Source: Bog-756 sp052326605
GTDB lineage: Bacteria; Actinomycetota; Acidimicrobiia; Acidimicrobiales; RAAP-2
Direction of reading: 5' to 3'
DNA: 64,000 bases
Assembly (NCBI GenBank): GCA_052326605.1
Contig: JBKQMB010000079.1
Location: forward strand, 35,213 to 99,212
The notes below the pieces were generated by a model. It had not been told where the DNA came from. It saw nothing but the letters and a program-made list of their open reading frames with translations, and ran no database searches. Made by a program: the position numbers and the translations under genes. The stretch's first letter is position 1; every line of letters begins with the position of its first letter. Shown here piece after piece: positions 47,829-57,093 of the stretch.

Positions 47829-49085
47829 GTGACATCCTCCCCGAAGGGCTCCACGCCCGCCCGCCCCGTGTTCGATCCCTACGACCCCCTGTGGGCCAGT
47901 GACCCCTTTCCGCTCTACGCCGACCTGCGCCAGCGGGCCCCGGTGCACCGCAACGACCTGGGCTTCTGGGTGGTGGCCCGCCACGCCGACTGCCTGGCCG
48001 TGCTGCGTGACCGGCGGGCCAGCTCCGACAGCACGAACGTGGACGTCGAGCGCATGCCCCAGGGCATCCGGACCCGGGTGGGCGCCGACGACCCCATGGC
48101 CGCCGCCATGCTCGAGATGCGGCCGTTCCTCTTCCGGGACCCCCCGGACCACACACGCCTGCGGGGCCTTGTGTCCAAGGCCTTCACCCCCCGGGTGGTG
48201 GAGTCGTTGCGGGCCCGGACCCAGCAGGTGGTCGACGAGCTCCTCGACGCGGCGCTGGAGTCCGGCGAGGTCGACCTGGTCGATCGGTTCGCCTATCCGT
48301 TGCCGGTGCGCATCATCTGCGACCTGCTCGGCGTGCCGGTGGAGGACCAGGATCGCTTCAAGGTCTGGTCCCACGCCCTGGCCCGTGGCCTCGACCCCGA
48401 CTTCCTCCTGACCCAGGAGGTGATCGACGCCCGGGTGGTGGCACTCGGCCAGTTCGCCCAGTACTTCTTCGAGCTGTTGGCGGAGCGTCGGCGGGCGCCC
48501 GGGGAGGACCTGTTGAGCCGGCTGGTGCAGGCCGAGGACGGCGGCACGGTGCTGAGCGAGGCCGAGCTGCTGTCGACCTGCATCCTGTTGCTGGTGGCCG
48601 GCCACGAGACCACCGTCAACCTCATTGCCGGCGGGGCCCTGGCCCTCCTGCGCCACCCCGACCAGTGCGAGCGGTTCCGCACGGATCCGGCGGTCACCCG
48701 GAGCGGGGTGGAGGAGATGCTCCGCTACGCGTCCCCGGTGCAGCTGACCGGTCGTTCGCTGACCGGGGACTTCGACCTCGGCGGGTTCGGGCTCCGGGCC
48801 GGCGACTTCGTCATGCTCCTGCTGGCGTCGGGCAACCGCGATCCCGAGGAGTTCGACGCGCCGGAGCGGTTCGACGTCGCACGGTCACCGAACAACCACC
48901 TCGGCTTCGGGTTCGGGATCCACCACTGCCTGGGTGCGCCGTTGGCCCGGATGGAGGCACAGGTGGCACTGACCTCGCTGGTCAGGCGCGCGCCCGACCT
49001 GGCCCTCACCGTCGACGACGTCACCTACAAGACGAACATCGTCCTCCGGGGGTTGGAGTCCCTTCCGGTGGCCATGCGCGGCTGA
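47829..49085 (+). CDS. Cytochrome P450
   Basis: 418 residues, soluble bacterial type. The I-helix oxygen-activation motif is LLVAGHETTVN, ExxR is EEMLR, and the heme-binding loop is FGFGIHHCLGAPLAR, with the axial cysteine. RDPPDHTRLRGLVSKAFTPR is the common N-terminal half motif. The start is GTG; TACCAT ends 9 nt upstream. No ferredoxin or reductase gene is adjacent, so its redox partner is elsewhere. The substrate is unknown. Confidence 0.95.
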   Translation: MTSSPKGSTPARPVFDPYDPLWASDPFPLYADLRQRAPVHRNDLGFWVVARHADCLAVLRDRRASSDSTNVDVERMPQGIRTRVGADDPMAAAMLEMRPFLFRDPPDHTRLRGLVSKAFTPRVVESLRARTQQVVDELLDAALESGEVDLVDRFAYPLPVRIICDLLGVPVEDQDRFKVWSHALARGLDPDFLLTQEVIDARVVALGQFAQYFFELLAERRRAPGEDLLSRLVQAEDGGTVLSEAELLSTCILLLVAGHETTVNLIAGGALALLRHPDQCERFRTDPAVTRSGVEEMLRYASPVQLTGRSLTGDFDLGGFGLRAGDFVMLLLASGNRDPEEFDAPERFDVARSPNNHLGFGFGIHHCLGAPLARMEAQVALTSLVRRAPDLALTVDDVTYKTNIVLRGLESLPVAMRG

Positions 49086-49093
49086 GCCTGCGC

Positions 49094-49969
49094 TCAGACC
49101 GACGCGGCGCGTTCGAACACCGGCTGCAGGGCGTCGAGGGCGGAGCGGACCCCGTCGGCGCCGAACGGCAGGAGCAGGGCGGCCACCGCATCGACACCGG
49201 CCTCGGCGTACCGCTCGGCAATGTCGGCATCCAGCGGCTGGATGTACGGGCAGACCGTGACGGTCACCTCTTCGCGGCGGCGGCCCTGCGCGTCGAGCAG
49301 CTCCGCCAGTCGGCCCAGTGGAACGGCCAACTGGTCGGGCGTCCGGTTGAAGGTGTGCCATCCCCGGCCGGCACGCGCCGCCCGGGCCAGTGCGGCGTCG
49401 CTCTCCCCGCCGACGTGGATCGGGGGATGGGGATGCTGGACCGGCTTGGGGAACATGGAGCACGGGGCGAGGGAGTAGAACTCGCCCTCGTAGGAAGAGG
49501 TCTCGTCGCACCACAGGGTGGTCAGCACGTCGAGGTACTCGTCGGTCCGCCTGCCCCGGTTGGGCCAGGGCACGTCGACCGCGTCGAACTCCTCCTCGAG
49601 CCATCCGACGCCCACGCCGAAGTCGACCCGCCCGTTGGACAGCCAGTCCAGCGTCGAGACCTCCTTGGCCGTGTAGACCGGGTTGCGCTGCGGCAGCAGC
49701 ACCATGGCGGTCCCCAGCCGGACCGTGGAGGTGTGGGCGGCGAGGAACGACAGGGTGGACAGCGGCTCGAGCAGACCCGACCCCGGAGGCATGGGGATGC
49801 GCCCGTCCTCGGCGTAGGGATACCTCGAGGCGTACTCGTCGAACAGGACGACGTGCTCGCCGACCCACAGGGTGCCGACCCCCCGTTGCTCCGCCTCGGC
49901 GCCGATCAGCGACAGGAGCTCCGGGGTGCAGAACGGGTTGGCCGTGGGAATCCAGAGGTCGACACGCAC
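49094..49969 (-). CDS. F420-dependent LLM-class oxidoreductase
   Basis: 291 residues, luciferase-like TIM barrel. LWVGEHVVLFDEYASRYPY, VRLGTAMVLLPQRNPVYTAKE and GRVDFGVGVGWLEEEFDA are hallmark stretches of F420-dependent actinobacterial LLM proteins. The GTG at 49969 lies 4 nt after the amidase stop, so the two are co-transcribed. It is convergent with the P450 gene. The substrate is unknown. Confidence 0.92.
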   Translation of the reverse strand: MRVDLWIPTANPFCTPELLSLIGAEAEQRGVGTLWVGEHVVLFDEYASRYPYAEDGRIPMPPGSGLLEPLSTLSFLAAHTSTVRLGTAMVLLPQRNPVYTAKEVSTLDWLSNGRVDFGVGVGWLEEEFDAVDVPWPNRGRRTDEYLDVLTTLWCDETSSYEGEFYSLAPCSMFPKPVQHPHPPIHVGGESDAALARAARAGRGWHTFNRTPDQLAVPLGRLAELLDAQGRRREEVTVTVCPYIQPLDADIAERYAEAGVDAVAALLLPFGADGVRSALDALQPVFERAASV

Positions 49970-49973
49970 CGGC

Positions 49974-51386
49974 TCAGACCGGCGCCGAGGGAGCGACCAG
50001 CGGCCACGGGCGCCCGCGCTCCGCGATCCGGGCCAGGTCGAGCAGCAACTGCTCCTCGTGGTGGCGGCCGATCACCTGCAGGCCGACCGGCAGACCGTCG
50101 ACCAGGCCCGCCGGGATGGTCACCGCCGGGTTGCCGGTGAGGTTGGCGGGGATGGTGAGTGCCCCGTTGTTGCCGATGGCCTTCTCGAATCCGTGCTCGG
50201 CGATGAGGTCCACCTCTCCCAACGTGGTGGGCATCGGCCCGGCCGCTGCGAAGGCCACGTCGGGATTGGTGGCGGCGAGGATGAAGTCGGCCCGGTCGAA
50301 GACGTCGGCCATCGCCTCGTTGGCCCCGATTCGGAACATCTCGGTGGCCCCGGCCGTCTGCACGTCGAGGTTGTGGGTGGCGATGTTCATGCCGAGCTGC
50401 ACCTCGGGGGAGAGGTCGTCGTTGCACTCCGGATACCGGTCACCCAGCTCGCCGGCCAGGCCGATCAGGTTGGACATGGCCCACTCGAGACCGCCCTGGG
50501 GAAGCCGGACGGCGACGTCGACCCGGACGAGGCCGGCATCGGCGATCAGCGCCTCGGCCGCCTCCACCACCAGCGCGGCGACCCTCGGCTCGACGATGGC
50601 CGATCCGAGGTCGACAGAGATCACCGCCTTCTTCCCGGCCAGATCGAAGGAGTCGAGGCCGGCTTCCCATCCTTCGACCCGGGGCAGGCTCAGCGTGTCC
50701 CGCGAGTCGAAGCCGTTGCAGACGTCGAACCAGCGGGCAGTGTCCCGCACCGAGCGCGACACGCAGCCGAGCACCACCGTCAGCGGAGGGTTCAGGGCCC
50801 CGGGGCCACGCGGGATGCGCCCGAAGGTCGCCTTGAGGGCGAACATACCGGTGAAGGCGGCCGGGATGCGCAGGGAACCGCCCCCGTCCCCGCCGGAGCC
50901 GATGGGAACCAGGCCGCCGGCCACGGCCGCGGCCGTGCCGCCCGAGGACCCGCCGGGGGTGCGCTCGGGGTCCCAGGGGCTGCGAGTGGTCCCGTGCAGC
51001 CTGGTCGAGGTGAAGTTGATGCTCCCGAACTCGGGAGAGGTTGTCTGCCCGGCGAGGACCGCACCGGCGGCCCGCAACCGGGTCACGTGGGTGATGTCGT
51101 GGTCGGCCACACGTTCGGCGAAGACGAGGGAGGCCTCGGAGAACGGCCATCCCTCGACGGCGTCGAGCTCCTTGATCCCCATGGGGACCCCGCCGAACGG
51201 GAGGGAGATGTCGGCCGATGCCGCGGTGGCCCTGGCTGCCTCGGCGTCCACATGGCAGAAGGCGTTGAGCCCCGAGGCCCCGATGGCGGCCAGCGATGCG
51301 TCGAGGGCCTCGGCCGGGCTGATGGTGCCGGCGCGGAATGCGTCGACCAGAGAACAGGCATCTCCCAGCCACGGTGCATCGCTCAT
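49974..51386 (-). CDS. Amidase signature family protein
   Basis: 470 residues. The Ser-Ser-Lys catalytic site is visible: Lys in GVPMGIKELDAVEG, and the serines in RTPGGSSGGTAAAVAGG and GSGGDGGGSLRIPAAFTG. The ATG at 51386 has TAGCGT 8 nt upstream and no Shine-Dalgarno, so near-leaderless expression is likely. Members hydrolyse amides, nitrile-derived amides or act in Gln-tRNA formation. The lack of gatC/gatB nearby argues for a catabolic amidase. It is coupled to the LLM oxidoreductase. Confidence 0.93.
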   Translation of the reverse strand: MSDAPWLGDACSLVDAFRAGTISPAEALDASLAAIGASGLNAFCHVDAEAARATAASADISLPFGGVPMGIKELDAVEGWPFSEASLVFAERVADHDITHVTRLRAAGAVLAGQTTSPEFGSINFTSTRLHGTTRSPWDPERTPGGSSGGTAAAVAGGLVPIGSGGDGGGSLRIPAAFTGMFALKATFGRIPRGPGALNPPLTVVLGCVSRSVRDTARWFDVCNGFDSRDTLSLPRVEGWEAGLDSFDLAGKKAVISVDLGSAIVEPRVAALVVEAAEALIADAGLVRVDVAVRLPQGGLEWAMSNLIGLAGELGDRYPECNDDLSPEVQLGMNIATHNLDVQTAGATEMFRIGANEAMADVFDRADFILAATNPDVAFAAAGPMPTTLGEVDLIAEHGFEKAIGNNGALTIPANLTGNPAVTIPAGLVDGLPVGLQVIGRHHEEQLLLDLARIAERGRPWPLVAPSAPV

Positions 51387-51499
51387 GACCGAGGACGCTA
51401 CTCCCGCCCGGTGGCGTGCTGCCTGCAGCCGGGTCGCCCGCTCCGCTCGGCGGGGGACGGTCCGAGCGGCGGGCGCCACGGGTGTCCCACGTCGGGGTT

Positions 51500-51505
51500 T
51501 AGCGT
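51500..51505 (+). promoter_or_regulatory. -10 box of the polyphosphate glucokinase gene, leaderless
   Basis: TAGCGT ends exactly 6 nt before the ATG at 51512. This favours that ATG over the in-frame GTG at 51506. Confidence 0.5.
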
Positions 51506-51511
51506 GTGGAG

Positions 51512-52363
51512 ATGGACGACTCCGAGCAAGCCGACATCCAGACGCCGGGCTCCTCCGAGCCCACCGACCAACCGCCGGTCGCCAAGTCCGCGCCGCGGGC
51601 GCCCCTGACCCTCGCCGTCGACATCGGGGCCACCGGACTGAAGGCGTCGGTGCTCGATGCCGATGGCGCCATGGTGGCCGACCGGGTGAAGGTCCCCACG
51701 TCCTACCCGATGCCCCCCGACCGCCTGGTGACGGTGCTGGCCAAGTTGGTCGGGCCGCTGCCCAGAGCCCAGCGCGCCTCGGTCGGCTTCCCGGGCATGG
51801 TGCGCGGCGGCATGGTGCTGTCGGCCTCGCACCTGGCCACCGGGAGCGGGCCCGGAAGCCCCCCCGAACCCGGCCTGGTCAGGCTGTGGTCGAGGATCGA
51901 CCTGGCGTCGATCCTGACCGGGGCGTTCGGGATCCCGACCAAGGTGGCCAACGATGCCGACATCCAGGGTGCCGCGGTCGTCAGCGGTCGCGGCCTGGAG
52001 ATGACGGTCACCCTCGGCACCGGCTTCGGGACGGCGCTGTTCTACGAGGGGGATCTGCTGCCCCACTTCGAGATCTCGCACCAGCCCTTCCGGAAGGGAG
52101 AGGACTATGACGAGCAGTTGGGGGAGGCGACCCGCAAGGAGATCGGCCTCGATCGCTGGCACAAGCGGGTCCACAAGGCGATCGCCAACATGCGGGCGAT
52201 GACGTTCTTCGACCACCTCTACATCGGCGGGGGCAACTCGCGGCGCCTCATCCGGCACACCCTGCCCGACGACGTCACCCTGGTCGACAACTCGGCGGGC
52301 ATCCTCGGCGGGATCAAGCTGTGGGTGCCCACCCGCTCCGACGGGGACGGGACCGGCGACTGA
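51512..52363 (+). CDS. ppgK: Polyphosphate glucokinase-like ROK-family kinase
   Basis: 283 residues. A disordered ~30-residue N-terminus precedes TLAVDIGATGLKASVLDADG, the phosphate-1 loop of the actin-fold kinases, with GFPGMVRGG, the NDAD motif (KVANDADIQG) and GTGFGTALFYEGD. HFEISHQPF replaces the usual zinc-site region of sugar ROK kinases, and the C-terminus has YIGGGNSRRL. This pattern is that of actinobacterial polyphosphate/ATP glucokinase. It makes glucose-6-phosphate using polyphosphate. It is convergent with a CHAD-domain gene, a predicted polyphosphate binder. Confidence 0.88.
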   Translation: MDDSEQADIQTPGSSEPTDQPPVAKSAPRAPLTLAVDIGATGLKASVLDADGAMVADRVKVPTSYPMPPDRLVTVLAKLVGPLPRAQRASVGFPGMVRGGMVLSASHLATGSGPGSPPEPGLVRLWSRIDLASILTGAFGIPTKVANDADIQGAAVVSGRGLEMTVTLGTGFGTALFYEGDLLPHFEISHQPFRKGEDYDEQLGEATRKEIGLDRWHKRVHKAIANMRAMTFFDHLYIGGGNSRRLIRHTLPDDVTLVDNSAGILGGIKLWVPTRSDGDGTGD

Positions 52364-52390
52364 GCCCGGCCGCCACGCCGGGCCCGACGG

Positions 52391-53452
52391 TCAACCCATC
52401 CACTTCCTCCAGCGGCGCTCGAGCTCCTTCAACTCCTTCTTCCAGCCCTGGCGGATGTCCCGTACGGCCCCGTGTTGCACGACGACCAGGTCGGCGATGG
52501 GCTCGGAGAGATCGGGCCGCTGCTCGGCCAGTGACTCGAGCCAGGTGATGGAGAAGTAGGCGTCGTGGAGATCGCCGAGTTTGCCCTGGAGCCGCTCGGC
52601 CGCCCTGGCCGTCTTGCCTGCCGGGCTGCCTTCGACCAGCGCCACCGTCTCGCAGCCGTAGCGGAGGTTCTTCATCCGGATGCGCAGCTTGTGGAGGTTG
52701 GCGGCAGAGGGGTCCTTGCGCGCCGCGCGGGCCGCGCCCCGGACATCGTGCCAGGCCCGGCGCAGCATGGGGGGCAGCACTTCGGTGGCCGGCCTCTGGG
52801 CCTTGGCCTTGAACTCCGGGCCGTCCCACAACACCATCATCTGCTCGGTCAACTGGAACCGGCGTGGCTTGCCCCGCTCCCCGGCGAGGTCGGCGAGGAC
52901 CTCGGCGGAGCGCGCCAGCACCACCTCCTCGATGAGGGCCACCTGGTCGGGCCCGATCACCTCGGGTCCTTTGCCGGTGATGATGTCCCGTATGATGTGG
53001 AGGTCCCTGGACCCGCCCAGCAGGTTCCCGTACCAGGCCAATTCCGCCCGCAGTGACGTACCCCAGGTCGGGTCGAGCACCAGGCGGAACGTGCGCAGGT
53101 TGGACCGGATCCGCCGCATCGCCACCCGGCTCTGGTGGATCCGCTCCACCTCGGTCGGCCTGCGCTCGGTACCGGCCAACGACTCCGTTGCGGTCTGGGC
53201 CCACAGCGGTCGGGCCCCCATCTGGAGGCTCAGGGCGTCCACGGTCCCGCACCGCCTGTCGTCGTCGACCAGTTCGTCGCCCATGTCGTTGAGGAGGAAG
53301 GTGCGCGCCGACATGGCCAGCACCCGGTGGAGGACCATGCCGGCCGTCGGCTCGGGGAAGTCGGCGCCGGCGGGGACGCCCGGCACATGGTGGACGTACG
53401 GCTGTTGACCGAGGATCGGCAGGTCGCCGTCTTGTGTCGATTCGACTGCCAT
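52391..53452 (-). CDS. CHAD domain protein (predicted polyphosphate-binding)
   Basis: 353 residues. The start at 53452 has AGGAGG 8 nt upstream; the much longer open frame is therefore rejected. The core has the conserved basic/histidine helices of CHAD domains: VERIHQSRVAMRRIRSNLRTFR, ANLHKLRIRMKNLRYGCE and GDLHDAYFSI. CHAD domains bind polyphosphate in their basic groove. No adjoining CYTH (VTC/ThTPase) domain is fused. It faces ppgK tail to tail with 27 bp between the stops. Confidence 0.9.
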   Translation of the reverse strand: MAVESTQDGDLPILGQQPYVHHVPGVPAGADFPEPTAGMVLHRVLAMSARTFLLNDMGDELVDDDRRCGTVDALSLQMGARPLWAQTATESLAGTERRPTEVERIHQSRVAMRRIRSNLRTFRLVLDPTWGTSLRAELAWYGNLLGGSRDLHIIRDIITGKGPEVIGPDQVALIEEVVLARSAEVLADLAGERGKPRRFQLTEQMMVLWDGPEFKAKAQRPATEVLPPMLRRAWHDVRGAARAARKDPSAANLHKLRIRMKNLRYGCETVALVEGSPAGKTARAAERLQGKLGDLHDAYFSITWLESLAEQRPDLSEPIADLVVVQHGAVRDIRQGWKKELKELERRWRKWMG

Positions 53453-53599
53453 GGAACGGGCCTCCTGGGAACAGCCTAGGAGCGCGTCGAGACCCGTGCG
53501 TCCGCAGGGGTCCGCCCCGGTGACGGCACCCGTTGTGGAACCCGATCCGTCATGCCCGTCGCACCCGACACGGGGCAGGGGCGCCGGGGCAGTGCCGTC

Positions 53600-53605
53600 T
53601 AGCCT
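53600..53605 (+). promoter_or_regulatory. -10 box of the quinone oxidoreductase gene, leaderless
   Basis: TAGCCT ends exactly 6 nt before the ATG at 53612. There is no Shine-Dalgarno. Confidence 0.5.
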
Positions 53606-53611
53606 GGGGCG

Positions 53612-54556
53612 ATGTACGCAGTCACCATCGTCGACGGGGCGCTGCAGTGGCGGGAGCACGCCGATCCCCAGCCCGGACACGGCGAAGTGCTGGTGACCGT
53701 GGCTGCCGCCGGGGTCAATGCGGCCGACCTGTTGCAGCGGAAGGGCCTGTACCCGGCCCCGGCGGGATCGCCGGCGGACATCCCGGGACTCGAGTTCGCC
53801 GGTACGGTGGTCGGCCTCGGTACGGGTGCCGGCCGGTTCGCCGTCGGCCACCGGGTCATGGCCATCTGCGGCGGCGGCGGCCAGGCAGAACTGGTGGCGG
53901 TGCCCGAGGGCTCGCTGCTCCCCGTGCCCGACGGCATCCCCTGGGACCAGGCCGGCGGGTTCCCCGAGGCGTTCTCCACGGCCCACGATGCTCTGTTCAC
54001 CCGGGCCCGCCTGGGCGCAGGCCAACGGGTGCTCATCTCCGGTGCTGCCGGGGGGGTGGGCACGGCTGCGGTCCAGTTGGCCCACGCAGCCGGCGCCGAG
54101 GTGGTGGCCTCGGTCCGCTCGGTGGCGCACCACGAACGGGTCAGGGGCCTCGGCGCCGACCGGGTGGTCGAGCCCGGCGACGTGGCCGATCACGGTCCCT
54201 ACGACGTCTCCCTCGAGCTGGTGGGTGCTCCCGGGGTGGCAGCCGTGCTCCCGCTGCTCGCCACCGGCGGCCGCATCGTGGTCATCGGCGTGGGGGCAGG
54301 GGCGAAGCTCGAGCTCAACCTGTTGGCACTGATGGGGAGCCGGGCCACCATCGGCGGCTCGACGCTGCGGTCGCGGTCGCGGGACGAAAAGGCTGCGGTG
54401 GCCCGCGCCGTGGAGGAGCATGTGCTCCCACTGGTGGCCGACGGGTCCGTTGCGGTAGCGGTTGCCGAGCAGGTGCCGATGGACGCAGCCGACCAGGCCT
54501 ATGAGCGCTTCGCCGCCGGCGGCAAGTTCGGGAAGATCGTCCTCGTCAACCGGTGA
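53612..54556 (+). CDS. NAD(P)H quinone oxidoreductase (zeta-crystallin/PIG3-like)
   Basis: 314 residues of the zinc-free medium-chain dehydrogenase superfamily. GVNAADLLQRKGLYP and PGLEFAGTVVGLG are in the N-terminal domain. The NADPH-binding motif is ISGAAGGVGTAAVQLAHAAGAEVVASVRS. No zinc-ligand cysteines are present. Members reduce quinones by one or two electrons or act as enoyl reductases. It ends convergent with the thiolase gene. Confidence 0.93.
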   Translation: MYAVTIVDGALQWREHADPQPGHGEVLVTVAAAGVNAADLLQRKGLYPAPAGSPADIPGLEFAGTVVGLGTGAGRFAVGHRVMAICGGGGQAELVAVPEGSLLPVPDGIPWDQAGGFPEAFSTAHDALFTRARLGAGQRVLISGAAGGVGTAAVQLAHAAGAEVVASVRSVAHHERVRGLGADRVVEPGDVADHGPYDVSLELVGAPGVAAVLPLLATGGRIVVIGVGAGAKLELNLLALMGSRATIGGSTLRSRSRDEKAAVARAVEEHVLPLVADGSVAVAVAEQVPMDAADQAYERFAAGGKFGKIVLVNR

Positions 54557-54604
54557 CGAGCTGCGGGCGGGGCGGACAGAGCGGGTCCGGCGGCGGGTGT
54601 CTCC

Positions 54605-55804
54605 CTACCTCGAGACGATGACCGAGGAGCCGTGGCCGAACAGGCCCTGGTTGGCGGTGATGCCGACTCGGGCACCCTCGACCTGTCGCCCGGTCGCCCG
54701 GCCCCGCAACTGCCAAACCAGCTCGCACACCTGGGCGATGGCCTGGGCGGGGATGGCCTCGCCGAAGCACGACAGCCCGCCGCTCGGATTGACCGGGACC
54801 CGACCCCCGATGGTGGTGTCACCGTCGCGGAGCAGTCGTTCGGCCTCCCCCTCCTTGCACAGACCGATGTCCTCGTACCAGTCGAGCTCGAGGGCCGAGG
54901 AGAGGTCGTAGACCTCCGCCATGTCGACGTCCTCGGGGCTGATGCCCGCCTCCTCGTAGGCGGCCAGCGCCACCGAATGCTTGAAGGTCGGCCCGACGGT
55001 GGCGGCCGCTATGGCCGAGTCGGTGGAGAAGTTGGGCATCTCGATGACCGTCTGGGGGAAGCGCGGGGTCACGGTGGAGACGGCGTCGATGGTGACGAGG
55101 TCGTCGGTGCCGGCGTACCGTCTGGCGAATTGCATGCTGGCGAGCACCAGGGCCGCCCCGCCGTCGGAGGTCGCACATATCTCGAGCAGCCGCAGCGGGT
55201 CGGCCACCATCGGGGAGGCGAGCACCTCCTCGGCGGTGACCTGCTTGCGGTAGCGGGCATTGGGGTTCTCCAGGCCGTGCCCGGCGTTCTTGACCTTCAC
55301 CGCGGCGAAGTCGGCCTCGGTGGCGCCGAACAGCTCCATCCGGCGCCGGGCGTAGAGCGCGAAGTAGGTCGGATTGGAGGCACCCAGCAGGTGGAACCGG
55401 AGCCAGTCCGGGTCGTCCCTGCGATCGCCGCCCACCGGTGCGAAGAACCCCTTGGGGGTGGTGTCGGCCCCGACCACCAGGGCCACGTCGCACAGCCCGG
55501 CGAGGATCTGGGCCCGGGCGTTGCTGATGGCCTGGGCGCCCGACGCGCAGGCCGCGTAAGCCGACGAGACCCGGGCGCCGGTCCACCCGAGGGCCTGGGC
55601 GAAGGTGGCGCCGGCGATGAAGCCCGGGTACCCGTTGCGGATGGTGTCGGCGCCGGCCACGTACTGGATGTCGGTCCACGGCAGGCCGGCCTCGCCGAGC
55701 GCATCGCCGGCGGCGGCCAGCCCGTACTCGACGAAGTTCCGCCCCCACTTGCCCCACGGGTGCATGCCCGCCCCCAGGACGGCGACTCGTTTGTCGTCAG
55801 GCAT
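54605..55804 (-). CDS. Thiolase / SCP-x-type acetyl-CoA acetyltransferase
   Basis: 399 residues. The nucleophile cysteine lies in YAACASGAQAIS near residue 83. The His and second Cys regions are NPSGGLSCFGEAIPA and ITANQGLFGHGSSV. The overall layout (AVLGAGMHPWGKWGRNFVEYG at the start) is that of the lipid-transfer/SCP-x thiolases that act with DUF35 proteins in lipid and sterol side-chain breakdown. The ATG at 55804 overlaps the end of the DUF35 gene by 8 nt, so the pair is co-translated. Substrate specificity cannot be read. Confidence 0.92.
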   Translation of the reverse strand: MPDDKRVAVLGAGMHPWGKWGRNFVEYGLAAAGDALGEAGLPWTDIQYVAGADTIRNGYPGFIAGATFAQALGWTGARVSSAYAACASGAQAISNARAQILAGLCDVALVVGADTTPKGFFAPVGGDRRDDPDWLRFHLLGASNPTYFALYARRRMELFGATEADFAAVKVKNAGHGLENPNARYRKQVTAEEVLASPMVADPLRLLEICATSDGGAALVLASMQFARRYAGTDDLVTIDAVSTVTPRFPQTVIEMPNFSTDSAIAAATVGPTFKHSVALAAYEEAGISPEDVDMAEVYDLSSALELDWYEDIGLCKEGEAERLLRDGDTTIGGRVPVNPSGGLSCFGEAIPAQAIAQVCELVWQLRGRATGRQVEGARVGITANQGLFGHGSSVIVSR

Positions 55805-56264
55805 CAGCGGGCTCCTTCGCGTCGTCGGCGCCACAGGGTCGCCACTTCCAGACCAGGTACTCGTGGTCGTCGTCCTCGTACAAGGTGTCGAGCACCAGCT
55901 CGACCTCGGTGCCGACGGTCAGTGCGTCCACTCCCACTCCGGGCACGACCTGCCCCATCACCACCATCTGCTCGGCGGCGAGCTCGACGGCGGCGATGGT
56001 GAAGGGGACGTAGGGGTCGGCCGCCTCGTAGGGCTTCGGCGGCTGGTAACAGGCGTCGGTGAACGACCAGACCTTCCCGGTGCGGCTGAGCTCGGTCTCG
56101 GCGAACTCTTTGCCCTGGCACTCGGGGTTCCGGCAGAAGAAGGTCTCCTTGGGGAAGGCGAAGTTCCCACACGCGGTGCACCGACTGCCGAGCAGGGCGG
56201 GAGCGTCTTCGTCGAGGGTGAACCATCCTTCGATGGCGGGCAGGCGGGTCTTGGCCGGGGGCAT
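55797..56264 (-). CDS. DUF35 Zn-ribbon/OB-fold protein
   Basis: 155 residues. The N-terminal zinc ribbon has two cysteine pairs (SRCTACGNFAFP and FFCRNPECQG), and the OB-fold follows (GKVWSFTDACYQPPKPYE, PFTIAAVEL). DUF35 proteins bind acyl-CoA and partner thiolases of the SCP-x group. The ATG at 56264 has TAGTAT 6 nt upstream and no Shine-Dalgarno. It overlaps its thiolase partner by 8 nt. Confidence 0.93.
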   Translation of the reverse strand: MPPAKTRLPAIEGWFTLDEDAPALLGSRCTACGNFAFPKETFFCRNPECQGKEFAETELSRTGKVWSFTDACYQPPKPYEAADPYVPFTIAAVELAAEQMVVMGQVVPGVGVDALTVGTEVELVLDTLYEDDDHEYLVWKWRPCGADDAKEPADA

Positions 56265-56270
56265 GGGCGG

Positions 56271-56276
56271 ATACTA
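56271..56276 (-). promoter_or_regulatory. -10 box of the DUF35-thiolase operon, leaderless
   Basis: TAGTAT on the minus strand ends exactly 6 nt before the ATG at 56264. Confidence 0.5.
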
Positions 56277-56489
56277 ACGCCCCGTCAGATCGGCGGTCGG
56301 GGGTGCGTCGTCGGCAGAGTTCCGTTGCAACAACCGTTGCCGCGGCAGGGGGCCGGTGCCCGAGGGGTGGCGGCACGACAACGGTCGCCGCGCGCGCTGT
56401 CGAGCAGTTGGAAAAGCACCTCGGCCCTAGGGACTTTTGCCCCTGGCGCCTGCTGTTCGCATCCCGCACAATCGATGCGGGTGCGCGTT

Positions 56490-56812
56490 GACCCCTGGGC
56501 TCTGAATGGTCGCCTTACCCAGGGTGAGCGAATGGCGAAACCGACGCCCGTTCGGGGGCTGGGACCGAAGGAGCGTCGATGAAGCACCCCTTCATCGTGA
56601 GTCGAGGAGGTGGAGGAGCGGGCCTCCTCCTCGGCGCGCTCACCGGAGGACCCTTGAGTTCCGGATGCAGCACGGCGGGCTTGCGAGGGGTAGCAGGACC
56701 GTCCCCCCTCGGCCACCCACTGTCGGGTGGGAGGGCCGGGGGATCTGTCGGGGGGTCGCGGTGGGATCAGTCCCGCCGTGGCCCTGTCTCACGGGACCGT
56801 TGTTGGTTCCTG
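56490..56812 (+). ncRNA. Structured-RNA-like unit A
   Basis: Unit A begins with hairpin P1 (CCCTGGG 56493-56499 with CCCAGGG 56518-56524). Its 18-nt loop contains GGTCGCC, which can pair with GGCGAAACC at 56534-56542 as a pseudoknot with a bulge. A second hairpin GCCC-GTTCGG-GGGC follows. Near the end are GGGA-TCAG-TCCC (56763-56774) and GGGACC-GTTGTT-GGTTCC (56793-56810). A possible -10 box CACAAT lies 20 nt before P1. Unit B at 57094 keeps these pairs with different bases. Length differs by 10 nt between units in the middle, so the open frame across them is unlikely to be a protein. The family is not recognised. Confidence 0.55.
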
Positions 56813-56825
56813 CCGAGGGCGTCAG

Positions 56826-56841
56826 GCAACAACCGTTGCCC
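56826..56841. repeat. Hairpin motif shared with 56326-56341
   Basis: GGCAAC-AACC-GTTGCC is a tight hairpin at 56825-56840. Nearly the same sequence (GCAACAACCGTTGCC) occurs at 56327-56341, upstream of unit A. The two copies suggest that the duplicated unit begins here, upstream of the P1 stems. Confidence 0.4.
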
Positions 56842-57093
56842 TGTCTGCCGAAACTGCTCGCGAGAGCCAGCGCTGACGGCTCGTGTCCCGCTGATCGGTG
56901 CCACGCAACCGATTGGGTGCAGGACGCGCTGGTCAATGAAAGCAGATGCCACCTTCAGTCGGCGATGGGAGCGATCCTTGGTTTCAGGGAAGGAGCGGCA
57001 GCACCCGGGCGATCGGGAACCACCCTTCGGCGCCATCGACAGCGACAATGGCGCGCACTGCGCACATCGTGCATACTCACACCGGCGGCGCTT

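Noticed and set aside
49390..52110. 906-codon plus-strand ORF opposite the LLM and amidase genes
   Set aside because: It covers three real genes in the wrong frame or strand, is arginine/serine-rich and has no domain.
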